A stretch of DNA of 64,000 bases. Source: Camarhynchus parvulus (Eukaryota > Chordata > Aves > Passeriformes > Thraupidae). Below, piece after piece: positions 40,897 to 51,998 of the stretch (within the stretch, counting starts at the first letter, position 1; every line of letters begins with the position of its first letter). The stretch spans positions 2,057,321 to 2,121,320 of the forward strand of contig NC_044577.1 of assembly GCF_901933205.1 (NCBI RefSeq), in the 5' to 3' direction. Below the pieces are notes generated by a model that saw nothing but the letters and a program-made list of their open reading frames with translations, made no database searches and was not told where the DNA came from. The translations under genes and the position numbers were made by a program.

Positions 40897-42330
40897 TTAT
40901 TCAAAGTCTTGAGGTTCACAGTCCTCATAATCATCAGAGTCCGCTCCAGGCGAAACGGATGTGATGTTCTCTGGACTTGCTGGACTCGGCGGTGGAGGCT
41001 GAGGCAGAGGGGCCATCTCCTCATAGTCCGGTGGAGGAGGAAGTGGGAGAGGAGAAGCCAAGACTGCATTTACGTGTGGGTTTTCAGTCAGTCTTTGCAA
41101 AACAGTTTTAAGGCACCTCCAGACCACGGCAGCGCTGATGACTACGAGGAGGAACATGATTAAAACATACAGCAAATCTTTGATGATGGAAACAGCCCAA
41201 TTAGAAAGTCCGGACCCTGAGAATAGGTGGTAAAGCCAGTCCTGTGGCTCCTGTTTGATCTTTGAGACGTGATCTTTCATTTCGTCAATCTTGGCCTGCA
41301 CCTCCCGGGCCTTGGACTGTAGATCGAAGCAGCAGAGGCCCTGGAACTCCCTGCACGAATGGTGGTGGAGCAGGAGCAGGTAGTCCAGGGCTGCCCGGTT
41401 TTGAAGGGTGGCCTGCCTGGTTATCTGTTCATCCTGTAGGAGGTCACTAAGCGCGGTTGAGGTCAAATTTGCCTGCTTAGCCACCCAACACTCTAGTTCG
41501 CCCAATTCGCCCAAGGCCTTAGCGGCCGCAACCCAGGACAATAATACAGACATTGCGATCCTTTTTGTCTTAGGCCAATGTGCAATTTCGGGATCGCAAT
41601 CAGCGCCGAATGGTTTCGCTTCTCTTTTTGGCTGAATCTCACCCTCTGAAGAATTTTTCATTTGCCAATTCAGAATTTCGGTCGTGTTGGGGGAAAACAG
41701 GGTCAACCGCCCGAGGGTGCAAGGGCCTCCGACAAGACGAGCGGGGATGCCCGCCCACGCTCGGTCTCCGCAAATGAAAAATATACCTTTGGGTAAGTAG
41801 CGGGGTAGACCATTCATCATTGTGGCAGCCTTGATGACCACGGTGGATTGGCACCAGGCATTCGCCTGGAATTTCTCCTTTGGCTGCCTGAATATGATTA
41901 GCTGAGGTACGGGGGAAAGTTTGTATTGGGGAGAGAACTGAAAACAAATTTGGGCAGGGGCGGAGCCGAGCAGGTGGAATTCTAGAGGTGGGTTTCCCCT
42001 TGGGTCCATGGGGAGTCTCCCGGCACCTCGTTCCCAAGTGACCCAAGTACTTGGTCCGGGGCCCCCATAGACAACCCTGCAGTTTACCCAACCTCTGAAT
42101 TCTTGATTTAATGGGGCAGGGAATTGATCGACAGGGAGGGGAATCCCCACCAGGCAGGTCCCAAGCGGATTGTCTGCTGCTCCGGTGTCCAAACAGATGT
42201 CATCTCGGCCCAGGGATTGCGCTAGCAACTTCCAGATGTTATGCGATGGTTGCTGCACAGGCCACGGAGCCACCGCCGTCACCAGGATGGTCAGGATGAT
42301 GGCACAGGTCAGGGTCCGGAAGAGGGGCAT
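40897..42330 (-). CDS. env: ERV2 Env, uninterrupted frame of 477 codons
   Basis: The start at 42330 (MPLF) follows a TTTTAG acceptor and gives a good signal peptide; upstream codons in the frame are ignored. Domains: a short SU of about 250 residues with GGPCTLGRL; cleavage-like KTKR; a hydrophobic fusion-peptide-like stretch; a heptad region; CREFQGLCC (CX6CC, as in gamma-type and type D envelopes); a second helix; a membrane anchor near residues 375-400; and a roughly 75-residue tail with PPPPDYEEM, which contains both PPxY and YxxPhi motifs, and an acidic end. It is much shorter than typical retroviral Env. Whether it is expressed cannot be seen. Confidence 0.88.
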   Translation of the reverse strand: MPLFRTLTCAIILTILVTAVAPWPVQQPSHNIWKLLAQSLGRDDICLDTGAADNPLGTCLVGIPLPVDQFPAPLNQEFRGWVNCRVVYGGPGPSTWVTWERGAGRLPMDPRGNPPLEFHLLGSAPAQICFQFSPQYKLSPVPQLIIFRQPKEKFQANAWCQSTVVIKAATMMNGLPRYLPKGIFFICGDRAWAGIPARLVGGPCTLGRLTLFSPNTTEILNWQMKNSSEGEIQPKREAKPFGADCDPEIAHWPKTKRIAMSVLLSWVAAAKALGELGELECWVAKQANLTSTALSDLLQDEQITRQATLQNRAALDYLLLLHHHSCREFQGLCCFDLQSKAREVQAKIDEMKDHVSKIKQEPQDWLYHLFSGSGLSNWAVSIIKDLLYVLIMFLLVVISAAVVWRCLKTVLQRLTENPHVNAVLASPLPLPPPPDYEEMAPLPQPPPPSPASPENITSVSPGADSDDYEDCEPQDFE

Positions 42331-42381
42331 GATGCGCGATTCTAAAACGAAACAAGACAGATTAAAATTCAAGGCACTGGT

Positions 42382-45300
42382 TTATAAGGGAGGATCTGAG
42401 GAGAACAGCAGAGAGAGATCGGGAAAGGAGGTCTCTGGTTCAGAGGCTTCAAAGATGGAAGATGGTCTGTCGAGCCTCCGCCTTCGCCGCCAGCTCGCCA
42501 CTGCCACTTGTGGGACTGGACGTGGTGTCTTTTTTGCATGGGGGACATACAGGCGAACCCAGCGGGAAGGGACCCACTTGGGACCCGAGGGGGTGGACAC
42601 GCAAGCGTATCCCCGCCCCCAGGTCACAAGCTGAAATGGTCCCTCCTGCCGCCAGGTCTCCGGGTCCCTCACCAGAACAGGGGGCTTCTCCTTTAGCTGC
42701 AGATCACCGTGTCCCCCGAAATGCCGTACTATTGGAGGGTTTAGACAATCAAATGAACAATTTAGAAAATTTAGTGTGTACAGCGCCCGAGATAACTGGA
42801 CCTGAGGGGACTCCATCTTCATCGCCAGTGTTATGTGGCTTAAGACTCTTTTTAAGCTCTGATGGGTCCTCTCAATCACGGCTTGACCTGTGGGGGAATA
42901 GGGGATGCCTGTTCTATGCTCTATTCCCCATCGCTGCAGGAAAACTCTGAGCTCCCTGGAGGCATACGCGGGCCCATTGTCAGTCTTGAGCCTCTTTGGG
43001 ATGCCCAACACGGAGAAAGCCTGGATGAGATGTTTCTGGACATCCGAAGCTTTCTCCCCTGTGTGGGCAGAGGCGAAGACGGCGTTGGAAAAGGTGTCCA
43101 CGGAGACGTGGACGTACTTGAGGCGGCCGAATTCGGGAATTTTGGAGACATCTGTCTGCCACACCTCACAACTAGAAAGTCCCCGGGGATTGGCACCAGC
43201 AGGCAGCGATGGTAGCTGGCTCTGCTCGCACTGGGGGCATGTGGCCACAATGGCCTTGGCCTGGTCACGCATAAGGTGGAACTGGCGGACCAGACCAGGA
43301 GCATTTTGATGGAAGAGCTGGTGGCTGATTTTGGCTTGCTGGAACACGTCCGGGAGCGGGGCCACCTTGACTGCAGCAGCCAGGGCCCACTCGGGCTCAA
43401 TCTCGGCAGGGGCCGCAAGGGCATCGGCCCTGCGGTTACCCTCCGCGATGAACCCGGGCAGATCTGTGTGAGACCTGGTATGCATAACGTAGTACATCTG
43501 CTCTCTACGGGAGATGAGATCAATAAGTTTTGAGAGCAGGTTGTACAAGGCCAAATTTGGAACATCCTGCAGAACAGCTTGCTCTGCTCGGGCAACTACA
43601 CCGGCTACATACACCGAATCAGTGACCAAATTGAAAGGCCGGTCCTGGAATTTCTCGAAGGCTCTGACGACTGCGTCCAACTCAGCGACTTGAGGGGAAC
43701 CCTCAACGTAATTAACATCCATCTCCCAACGCTGAGTTTGAGGATCTATCCAAGTCATCACTGACTTGTGGGATCCCCCGGACGCGTCTGTAAACACTGT
43801 CAGAGCATCGAGTGGAGCACGGCTCAAAATCTTTTTGGTAGAAAATTTGAAATGCAGATCGCTGCTGAACAGCGGATGGGCTGGCCGCCCAACATCGATC
43901 TGCCCGGTGTAGTTGGCGAGCGCAAACTGAAGAACTTCGCTTTCTGCGAGGAGTTCGTTTAGCATTTTGGTCTTAAATTTGCCAGATTTGAGGTCTAATG
44001 GTACGTGTATGCAACCAAAGTCCACACCTGCCAGCTCCCTGATCCGAAGGCGAGCCTTGCGGATCAGTTCTGCCACCAGCTCGTGTGGCTGTGTAATTCT
44101 CTTGGACCGGTGGCAGCTGAGGAACACCCACTCTATGATTAAGAGGGGGTCGCTCGCGCCGGGGTCCTTGCCCTTCCCCTTGGTGTTTTTTCGGGACAGG
44201 TCCCATTGGTATATGAGGCCATGGAGGTGTGGCAGTCGGCCTAATAGAATGAATTTGAATGGCAGGCCCGGGATGTAGCGATGGGCCTGCCTTGCCTCAA
44301 GTAACTCACCGATCTTTTCCAACGCTGCTTCGGCCTCTGGGGTGAGATCCCTAGGCGAACAGAGCGCCTCTCCCCCTTCCAATAATTTGAAGAGGGGGGC
44401 CAGGTATTTGGTGGTAATCCCCAGCCAGGGTCTCACCCAGTTCAACGCCCCACACAGTTGGTGGGCGTCCGCCAGAGTGCTCACTTTTGGGTTGATCGCC
44501 AATTTTTGAGGAACAATGGTCCTCTTGCTGATCTCAAGGCCCAGGTATTTCCAGGGTGGCATCTGCTGAATCTTCTCGCTTTGGAGTTCGAACCCTGCAG
44601 CGACTAAACAATCAGTCACACAGGTGAGCACGTGGACCAGCAGGCTGTCATCACGGGCACAGATCAGCACGTCATCCATATAGTGGTGGATGACGGCCTC
44701 ACTGTATCGCTCGCGGATGGGAGCGAGCAGGGCAGCAACGTACCACTGGCAAATAATGGGGCTGCACTTCATTCCTTGTGGCAATACCCGCCAGTGATAG
44801 CGTTTACCGGGAGCTTCATGGTTCAAAGCTGGCACCGTGAATGCAAACCGCGGGGCGTCATCCGGGTGTAGTGGAATTTGGAAGAAGCAATCCTTCAGGT
44901 CAATTATTGCCAAATTCCAGTTTTGGGGGAGCATCGATGGGGAGGGCATCCCTGGTTGGAGGACACCCATATCCTCAATAATTTCGTTAATTTTGCGGAG
45001 GTCGTGAAGAAGCCGCCACTTTCCGGTTGACTTGCGGATGACAAACACTGGGGAGTTCCATGCGGACATGGTCTCCACCAGGTTGCCGTTGCGGACTTGC
45101 TCCTCCACGAGCTCAGTGAGCACTTTTAATTTCTGTTTGTTCAGCGGCCACTGCTTCACCTGTACTGGTTTATCTGATTTCCAATTGAGTTTCCAGGTGG
45201 CGCGCTCTTCAGCGACCGCTGCCCGAATAACCGGGAGGGGGGCCGGAAGGTCAATTTTGGCTCCCCATTGTTCGAGGGTGTCTCTCCCCCAGAGAGGCTC

Positions 45301-45864
45301 TGTATAATTCAACACAAACGGGCGCACATGTGCCAATTGTCCGTCTGGCCCCGTAATTTGGATGATGCTCTTAGATTGTTTAGCCAATTGAGACCCGCCT
45401 ACACCAGTGATGCAACCACCCACGTTTTGGAGCTCCCAGTGTGACGGCCATTCCCGAGAGGGAATGATCATCACATCTGCACCTGTGTCTAACATCCCCC
45501 GGATGGAAATTGAGTCCCTCCCCTTGCTCAGCTGACACTCGAGGCGGGGCTTGGCAGACCCCAGCCTCTGTGCCCAGGCCACGTGAGGGATGTTTTTGAG
45601 CTCCTCTTCCCGTTCTAGACGCTTCTTGGGAAGGGAGCTGCGTTGGCCTGGGCAATCAGGATCCCAGTCCCCTGTAAGGATGTCATCTATTTCCCGGACT
45701 GGGATCGCCTGAGCCACGATGGTCCCCTCGGGGAGGAACAAAGGGGGACGGACACGACACAGTGAGAGTGAATCTGTGCCTTTCAGAGGACAACAAAGCT
45801 GGATATACTTGCAGATCCGGTGGTGTGTGCTTGGTGTCCCCCACGATGACGAACCGGTGGTCAA
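42382..45864 (-). CDS. pro-pol: ERV2 pro-pol: protease, RT, RNase H, integrase in one frame
   Basis: The frame is open for 1160 codons. It holds the [13 protein letters not shown] dUTPase-like end (about 45700-45740), protease with the canonical DTGAD, RT with LPQGMKCSP and YMDD (complement 44671-44682), RNase H ([15 protein letters not shown]) and integrase with HHCC, the DDE core and WGRGYACVS...WVPSRWV. The first roughly 40 codons, before about 45745, are out of the native frame: the real pro start lies in the neighbouring frame upstream, so one shift separates it from gag. Pol itself shows no stop. It is related to ERV1 pol along its whole length. Confidence 0.9.
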   Translation of the reverse strand: MTTGSSSWGTPSTHHRICKYIQLCCPLKGTDSLSLCRVRPPLFLPEGTIVAQAIPVREIDDILTGDWDPDCPGQRSSLPKKRLEREEELKNIPHVAWAQRLGSAKPRLECQLSKGRDSISIRGMLDTGADVMIIPSREWPSHWELQNVGGCITGVGGSQLAKQSKSIIQITGPDGQLAHVRPFVLNYTEPLWGRDTLEQWGAKIDLPAPLPVIRAAVAEERATWKLNWKSDKPVQVKQWPLNKQKLKVLTELVEEQVRNGNLVETMSAWNSPVFVIRKSTGKWRLLHDLRKINEIIEDMGVLQPGMPSPSMLPQNWNLAIIDLKDCFFQIPLHPDDAPRFAFTVPALNHEAPGKRYHWRVLPQGMKCSPIICQWYVAALLAPIRERYSEAVIHHYMDDVLICARDDSLLVHVLTCVTDCLVAAGFELQSEKIQQMPPWKYLGLEISKRTIVPQKLAINPKVSTLADAHQLCGALNWVRPWLGITTKYLAPLFKLLEGGEALCSPRDLTPEAEAALEKIGELLEARQAHRYIPGLPFKFILLGRLPHLHGLIYQWDLSRKNTKGKGKDPGASDPLLIIEWVFLSCHRSKRITQPHELVAELIRKARLRIRELAGVDFGCIHVPLDLKSGKFKTKMLNELLAESEVLQFALANYTGQIDVGRPAHPLFSSDLHFKFSTKKILSRAPLDALTVFTDASGGSHKSVMTWIDPQTQRWEMDVNYVEGSPQVAELDAVVRAFEKFQDRPFNLVTDSVYVAGVVARAEQAVLQDVPNLALYNLLSKLIDLISRREQMYYVMHTRSHTDLPGFIAEGNRRADALAAPAEIEPEWALAAAVKVAPLPDVFQQAKISHQLFHQNAPGLVRQFHLMRDQAKAIVATCPQCEQSQLPSLPAGANPRGLSSCEVWQTDVSKIPEFGRLKYVHVSVDTFSNAVFASAHTGEKASDVQKHLIQAFSVLGIPKRLKTDNGPAYASRELRVFLQRWGIEHRTGIPYSPTGQAVIERTHQSLKRVLSHITLAMKMESPQVQLSRALYTLNFLNCSFDCLNPPIVRHFGGHGDLQLKEKPPVLVRDPETWRQEGPFQLVTWGRGYACVSTPSGPKWVPSRWVRLYVPHAKKTPRPVPQVAVASWRRRRRLDRPSSIFEASEPETSFPDLSLLFSSDPPL

Positions 45865-46252
45865 ATCGGCTCCAGTTACCTGGGTTTTTGGGAGACGCGG
45901 TTAGAAACCGAAAGTCAGTGTTTGGCAGCCGGAGAGCCCTCGTCGTCACCAACCTGAAAGGTGAAGAAGTAGAAAAAGTGGTTAGTGACGGTTCTGACGA
46001 GGGAGCCGGGTCCATGGTATGGTCCATACAAAAAAGACACGAGACTTCACAAAGGGAAGTCTCTGCCTCGGTTAAGTCCAGTCCGGTGAAATTGTCACAT
46101 CGCGCAAGTGGCAGTTCGCTCCACCCTGATGTTATGGGCGGAGCGGGCGGCGGGTTCTCCCTTGCTCCTCTCCCCCTGCGTGTGTTTGGTGGTGTTTGTT
46201 GCCCGCTTTCTCTTCTGTCATTGCGCAGGGGGGCGCTGCGCTCACTTAGAGG
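45683..46252 (-). pseudogene. pro: ERV2 N-terminal pro segment (dUTPase-like relic), shifted
   Basis: From the slippery site at 46252 the -1 frame stays open down to a stop at 45683. The segment is proline-rich, then contains [20 protein letters not shown], similar to the ERV1 region before protease. Near 45745 homology moves to the frame of the long pro-pol. It marks a single frameshift in this copy. Confidence 0.7.
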
Positions 46253-47095
46253 TTTTTTGGTTGAGGGGCTCCCCCTGTGGCTCCCCCTTTCTGCTGCTTT
46301 GACTGCATTTCCCTCCGAAATTTATAAAACTCGTGGCGGAGGGGGCAGTCCGGCATCCAGTGACCCATTTGGGCACACAGGTGACACCGTGTGTCCCGGG
46401 CAGGGGCTGACTTCGCTCTGGCGGCGGCGACGTCGACCTCCTCTGGAAAGTCTGCGGCGGCGACTCGGCGTGATGCTGGTGCCTTCGAACCGCCGGCCCG
46501 TTGTGAAGTGGGGACCTTCCGGGCGCAGACTTCCAGGAGGTCTCGCAGCGTCGGACGGGGACGCAGAGGCAAGCTCTGAATCGCCGCCTTGCAGGCTGGA
46601 GTGCAATTTGAGGCGGCGATCGACCTCACTATCTGCGCTTTGAAGTCTTCTTCCCCGTCCTCGTGCTGCACCACCGCTTCAACTCGGAGGACGAAGTCAT
46701 CGAAACTTTCGTCAGGCCCCTGCCGGATGTCTGTAGGAGAGACTGCCGGTGTGCCTGAAACGATCTTAAAAAATTCTTCCGCAGCGGCTAGGGCACTTTG
46801 ACCCAGCGCGTCTGCGGGGATTAATTCTGCAGCTGTTTGCCCTTTTGCCCACTCCCCAATGCCACAGAGGTGTTCCATGGAGATCTCGTCCCCATTGCCA
46901 TCCACGGCCAGGTTGGGATCTGCCCTGAGGCTGGGGAGGAGGGCTTCAACAGCCCTCTCCCAGCCCGCTCCCACCTAGAGAACTGAGATTTGTTTAAAAT
47001 GCATTTGAAAATTTGGCGTATGTCAATTGGTGCCAATTCTGTCTCTAGGAGGGCGGCTTCGAGTTGGCCCCGAAAGTATTCACTCTCGGTGCCCC
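46246..47095 (-). pseudogene. gag: ERV2 Gag, capsid C-terminal part and nucleocapsid
   Basis: The main frame, 46246-46974, holds the major homology region QGPDESFDDFVLRV and one CCHC knuckle CHLCAQMGHWMPDC, then ends QPKNL. Upstream, 46975-47095 continues capsid homology (IDIRQIFKCILNKSQFSRW) in another frame, so there is one shift near 46975. The matrix, linker and N-terminal capsid are missing at the 47095 break. Confidence 0.85.
46252..46258 (-). promoter_or_regulatory. -1 ribosomal frameshift site A AAA AAC in ERV2
   Basis: On the minus strand the gag frame reads CCA AAA AAC CTC TAA, so the heptamer is one codon before the stop. A -1 shift enters the open pro frame. It is the same heptamer and almost the same place as in ERV1. 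Confidence 0.85.
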
Positions 47096-47208
47096 ACCAG
47101 CCCTCAGACCCTGCCCATTCCCTTTTTTCCCTCCCAGCTCATCCCTTTGCTTCGCCTTTCATTAATAAACAGTTTCGATTCTGCACTTTGTCTGCATCTC
47201 TGTGGAGC
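47096..47208 (+). other. Orphan MROH 3' end with poly(A) signal
   Basis: CAGCCCTCAGACCCTGCCC and AATAAA (47164-47169) match the 3' UTR of other copies. It is joined upstream to ERV2 gag and downstream to the intron before exon 8 of copy G, with no last exon of its own. It marks a rearrangement junction. Confidence 0.75.
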
Positions 47209-47277
47209 TGCGTGAGTCAGTCCTGCGAGAGGTCTGTCCCCCACCTCAGGGTCTTGGTGCCTTTTTCCCCCTGCCAG

Positions 47278-49802
47278 GGAGATGTGCAATGTCGTGGTCC
47301 CCTTCTGTTCCCGCATTGCATTCCATCTTCTCCAGCCACTCAGCAGGGAGGAGCCATGGGATCTGCCCTTCCTGGCATTCTTTGTGGAGGTGAGCCTGCT
47401 TCCAGTGCTGCCTGGCTCAGCTGCCTCCCAGTTCTCTGCCTCTCTCAAAGCCACAGCTGCCTGGGACGGTGCCCACGCCCTGTGCTGCTGCCTGGGCCCA
47501 GCCCTGTGCGGTTCTGGGCTCCTGCTGGCCGGCTCCCTGTCACTGCCCTGTGCCTTTCAGGTCCTACATGTCTTGGATTTCACTAAATACGGTAACAGCA
47601 TTCTGAATGTCGTGGCAAGGCACCTGCAATGCAAGTGCAGGGAGCGGGCGCCGCCTGGCGCTCAGAGGCCTCGTGGTTCTTGGCAAGAATCCCTTACTGG
47701 TGAGGAGGGGGCCGTGGCTGAAGCTGCGCTGGGGAAAGCAGCCCCATGGGCGTGCAGGGCTTCAGGAGCTGAGGCAGCTGCTCCCAGCTCTCCTGCCTCA
47801 CCTGCCCCAGTGCTTTGGGTCAGGCCTTTGGCCGTCAGGGCCCTGCCTGCAGCAGCAGGGTGGCCTTGCAGTGCCAGGCCGGTGGTGGTGCTGCAGCCGT
47901 CCACGGCTTCCCAGCACAGCCTTGTGTTCCACACAGGCGAGGAGAATGTGCTGCCTGTCACCAAGACTTCTGGAGCTGCTGGATGATGCAGATGGAGACC
48001 TGGTCTGCATGACCCTCCGTGTGTTCACGAATGTGCTGCAGCACAAAGATATCCGGGTATCCAGCACCACTGCCCCAAAGCTGGCTGAGGCACTGCTGCT
48101 GCTCTTTGACCATGTAAGGTTCTGTGTCCTGAGCTGCAGGCACTGGCTGCTGCCTAGAAACTTTGCCCAGGTGAGCCTGGGGAAATTTGTCTACAGGCCT
48201 CATTCTCTTCCCTTCCTCCAGGACAACAGTTATGTGCAAGTCCTCTCCCTTGAGCTTTTCTTCAGGGTGATGGACTTGGTAGTGGATGAGGGAAAAAAGC
48301 CCCTTGAGAAGATTTTGAGCCAAAGTCTCCCCCCACTCTTCTTTCACTGCCATGATAAGAACTGGGAAGTGGCAAAGGTGAGATTTTCTGTGATGCTGGT
48401 GGATCTCGGGGAGGGGGCTTGGCCGCCTCCTGCCCTGGTGCCTCGTGGGCTGACGCCTCCACCAGGCCTTGGCACAGGGATGAGGGTCCTGTGCCCTGGG
48501 CTGTGGGGCCATCTCTGGGTCTCTGCTGCTCTCCAGGCCTCTCAGAAAACGCTGCTTCGTGTGACCGAGTTTCTGAAGATGAAAAAGCTCAAGCAGCTGG
48601 TGAAGAAGGGGCAGCTGTCAAAGTTCACCGAGGTCCTGGTAAGGAGGGCCTGGCAGCCCCAGGCTCAGCCCGGAGAAGGCCCCTGAGCGCGGTGCTCAGT
48701 GTGCGGGGCTGGCAGCTGTGCCCCTGCCCGCTGCTGCAGCCAGAGGCCGCGCGGGCTCTTCTCCAGGCTCCCGTGGGCCCGAGCCGGGTGCCCATGGAGC
48801 CCCGGCCCGGCGGGGCTGCGGGCCGGCACCGCGGCTCCCCGGGCAGCAGCCGGCCCTCTGCCCCCTGCCCTCGGGAGCCCGGCGCCAGCGGCTGCTGGCC
48901 GCGCCTCAGGGCTGTGCGGCCAGGGGAGGCGGGGCTGGGCGCAGGCAGCGCCCGGCCCAGGGGCTGAGCCCGCGCCAACCCTTCCCTCCTGCCGCTCTCT
49001 GCAGCTGGCAGAGGACAGGAGCCGAGCGGCCGAGCACCTGCGCCGGGCCCTGCGCTACCTGGAGAGCCCACAGGAGCCCCTGCGAGAGGCGGCCGTCAGG
49101 TTCATGGGTGAGCCCCGAGCCCGGGCTCCCTCCCCGGCCCGGCCCGCCGCAGCTCGGCCCCAGCCCCGCCTGCTGCCCCGGCAGCGCCGCTGGCAGGGAG
49201 CTGTGCCGCTGGGGCCAAGATGAACTCTTTGTTCTCAGAGATGGCCGGGTTTCCCATGATGAAGGAGCAGCAGGAAGAGCTCAAGGACCCCAGTCAGGGT
49301 GAGTGAGGGCAGCGGGCTGGCCAGGCGAGCTGCAATGCCTGAGCAGGGAGCTGCAATCCCTGTCCCGGCTGCAGTGGGCCTCGCACCCTGTGTTGACGAG
49401 GGGTTGCATGGGCAGAGCACACAGAGATTTCAGGGACACGGGCGGAATTCCTGGCCCGCAGCTTGCTGCGGATCCTGTTGTCAACACCTCTCTCTTGACC
49501 CTAGCAAGATTTGGGTGGGGTGGCCCTGGAAGAACGGTCTCCTCAGGTCACTGCAGATCCAGGCTGTGACCATGGCTCACTTGCTCACTGTTCCAGGCCT
49601 AGAATCCCCAAAGAACAATGCCAGCCCATCCTGCTCTAACATTGAAAGTCATGCTGAATTTGGCCTAAGACCTGAAGAAATGGAGTCCTTTTCTGGATCC
49701 GGTGAACCAGTGCCCCAAGAACAGCACCCGGAGGCACTGAAGAGGACACCATCTCCAATTGCCACTGCAGCTCTAGACATAGTTGATGATTGGTACAGCT
49801 GA
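47278..49802 (+). pseudogene. MROH copy G (exons 8-15), frameshifted
   Basis: Plus-strand exons 47278-47389, 47561-47699, 47937-48113, 48222-48377, 48537-48638, 49005-49107, 49239-49298 and 49597-49802 match exons 8-15 of gene B in order and phase. Exon 9 has 139 nt against 138 in all other copies: an extra base near 47645 (GAGCGGGCGCC) shifts the frame. Exons 1-7 are missing at the rearranged 5' edge. Exons 10-15 are otherwise clean and end DIVDDWYS and a TGA at 49800-49802. Poly(A) signal is at 50064-50069. Confidence 0.85.
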
Positions 49803-50063
49803 GCCTGTGGGAAGCTCGCATGGCTTCAGCCCTCTCCCTGCCTGTAGATAGCTCCCTCTCTCCAGCCCTCAGACTCTGTCCATCCACTTTTCCCCCTCCA
49901 CTCTCCCTTCCTTTTGACAGCTCCATCTCACCAGCCCTCAGACCATGCCTATTCCTGTGTTTTCCTTACACTCTTGCTTTTGACAGCTCCATATCTCAAG
50001 CCCTCAGACCCTGCCCATTCCCTTTTTCCCTCCCTTATCACCCCTTTCCTTTGACTTTCCATT

Positions 50064-50069
50064 AATAAA
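50064..50069 (+). terminator. Poly(A) signal of MROH copy G
   Basis: AATAAA is about 260 bases after the stop. The 3' UTR has three CAGCCCTCAGAC repeats. Confidence 0.75.
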
Positions 50070-50384
50070 CACTTTGGCTTCTTCACTTTGCCTGCATCTC
50101 TGTGGAGCTGAAGCAAATCCGGGGCCCTGGGGCACACAGGCCCCTGCTGCCGTTCTCTGCCACGCCGTGTTTTGTGCACAGACCCAGAGGAACGAGGGCA
50201 GCTCAGGCTGGAAAGGTGCCTGTGCTGAAGGTGCAGTTCCACAGCACTGTGCAGTTCCACATCTTGCTGAGCACACTGAAGGCCAGCAGTGGGACAAGGA
50301 GCCTGTGTGTGTCAGCACCAAAGTCGTGTCTAAGGCCCTGCCATATTTGGTCCCCTGTTGTGCACGTCAACAAGATAATGAAGA

Positions 50385-51350
50385 GCAGAGAATGAAGGAA
50401 ACCTTATGGTTTAACTGGTGGGAATTTGACCCTTAAGGGAAACAATGGACTGTTCGATCAATGGAAAGTGAACCTGTGAAAGAGGAAGGATACACAATGG
50501 AGCTGTGGTTGGCATGAAGGGGGTATCACAGGTCATTGCAGCCTCATCTCACACACTGGCCAAGCGTGAGATGACCTTGTAAATGGAAAAACTCCACTCC
50601 AGAGGAGGAGATATCAGGCCTGGTTCTGGGGTGGAGGGATGAAAAGGACAAAATGCCCGTCCTTTTGATGCTGGGGATGCCCTGAATGTGGGTGGCCTGC
50701 CTGTCCCTCCTACTGGAGCACCATGCTGAGATCCCCTGAGAGCAGCCCAGTGCTCCTTGCTCCTCTCTGCTGACACTGAGCGTTTGTCTGCTTTCGGGAT
50801 GGCCCTGGCTGTGTCAGGGCTGCTCTGTGGACACGAGACAGCCGGTCCAGTCCCGCTGGGTCCCAGCAGTGCCTGGCAGCAGCCCTGCACCCACGTCAGG
50901 ATGCTGGCCAAGAGAGGCCCTGGAAGCTGAGGCAGCTGATTTGAAGCTTTTGCAGATATACACAGGGGATGGCCAGTGGTGTTCCCTCAGGATACAGCAG
51001 TCCTGAGGGGTGTCCCTAATTCAAAGAAATCAGCAGACAAATGCATTGTCTGCCAAAAGCCCTTTTATTGAGCTGGCAGGAGGGCAGGGGTCTGCACCCC
51101 ACTAAAATGCTTCTCTGCCACGTGTAAATTTCAGTGGGTTGATGTAGGAATTGTATCAAAAATACCATCCATCTTTACTCTGCTGAGGTGATTCGATAGG
51201 CATGGGGTTAGAAATACATTCTGTCAGATTCCTGTACTTGAAGCTAATGTCCAGGCGCTGGCCAGGAGCGGCCTCCATGCCCTAAAGCAGCACTTCTTCC
51301 TCATGCCTTCCCTGCACAGGGCTCATTCCATACTTGCCCTTAGTTCTTCT
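50385..51350. other. Non-coding DNA, nothing recognised
   Basis: It is beyond the end of the duplication shared with 16408-17106. A minus-strand frame at 50549-50911 has no family resemblance. AATAAA on the minus strand near 51065 could end an unseen element. Confidence 0.4.
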
Positions 51351-51359
51351 GGTAGAATG

Positions 51360-51998
51360 TGTCTAAAGCTTTTTGTCAAGTCACTCTCCTGTCAAGTTAG
51401 GCCAGCCAGGTTATTCTTATGCTAACTGGTGCTAAGTGCTTATGTAGGTCTGTGCTAAGTACTTGTTTACTTATGGGAATAGCTTGTGCTTATGTCAAAC
51501 AAGGGACTTGTTTAATTCTCCCCTTCTCTTTATCCTGATGCAAATTCTTTTGCAAGAGCCTCTGGACAGTCCACAGTACATATTTACTGTTATGCTGCTG
51601 TTTTAATTTTCTATCACATCCATAGGTTCATGATGGTGAAGAGGAGGGTTAATCTAGAATCCTTGTGGTCCTACAGTCTGTAGCAGGCCATGGGATTGCT
51701 AGGGCCCTGTGGAAGGCAGAGGCCTAAAGATAGGAAAGGCCAAGTCATGGCAAGCCCTGTCTTCCGCCTTTCGGACCCCAGCTTATGTCTCTGTAACCCC
51801 ATAGGTCACTTCTCCTTAACTCCTGCTTTTGGACAATTTCTGATCCCCCCTTACCCTATAAAATGGGCTGGTTTAGCGCATTCTGGTTAGAAGAGCCATC
51901 GCTGGAACCCTTCACAGACCCCCAATAAAGCCATCGCCGTGGAACTCCAGAGCAGCCTTCTCCTCTTTCACCCAGTGTCTGCCTGCCGGCCTGCGGCG
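51360..51998 (+). repeat. Probable solo LTR of another family
   Basis: A TATA box (TATAAAAT, 51857) and AATAAA (51924-51929) are 60-70 bases apart, followed by a GC-rich tail ending near GCCTTAGCA, the usual U3-R-U5 pattern. The 5' limit is approximate and no target duplication was found. Three AAAGAGCTG copies follow (52009-52048). Confidence 0.5.

Larger units (their letters stand above)
40030..47095 (-). mobile_element. ERV2: second provirus of the ERV1 family, 5'-truncated
   Basis: Read on the minus strand: the end of gag, the frameshift site, pro-pol, env, polypurine tract and 3' LTR. The 5' LTR, primer site, leader and matrix are missing; coding homology stops at 47095, where an MROH 3' end begins. 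At the 3' end, host sequence ...GCAGAG precedes the LTR end; uninterrupted paralogues read GCAGAGCAC at this point, consistent with insertion there. Pol and env are in better condition than in ERV1. Confidence 0.92.

Noticed and set aside
42331..42372. Longer N-terminus for ERV2 Env
   Set aside because: The upstream codons lie before or across the splice acceptor and spoil the signal peptide; the ATG at 42330 fits better and matches ERV1.
50549..50911. Minus-strand 120-codon frame
   Set aside because: No family resemblance, no exon borders, and composition typical of random GC-rich DNA.
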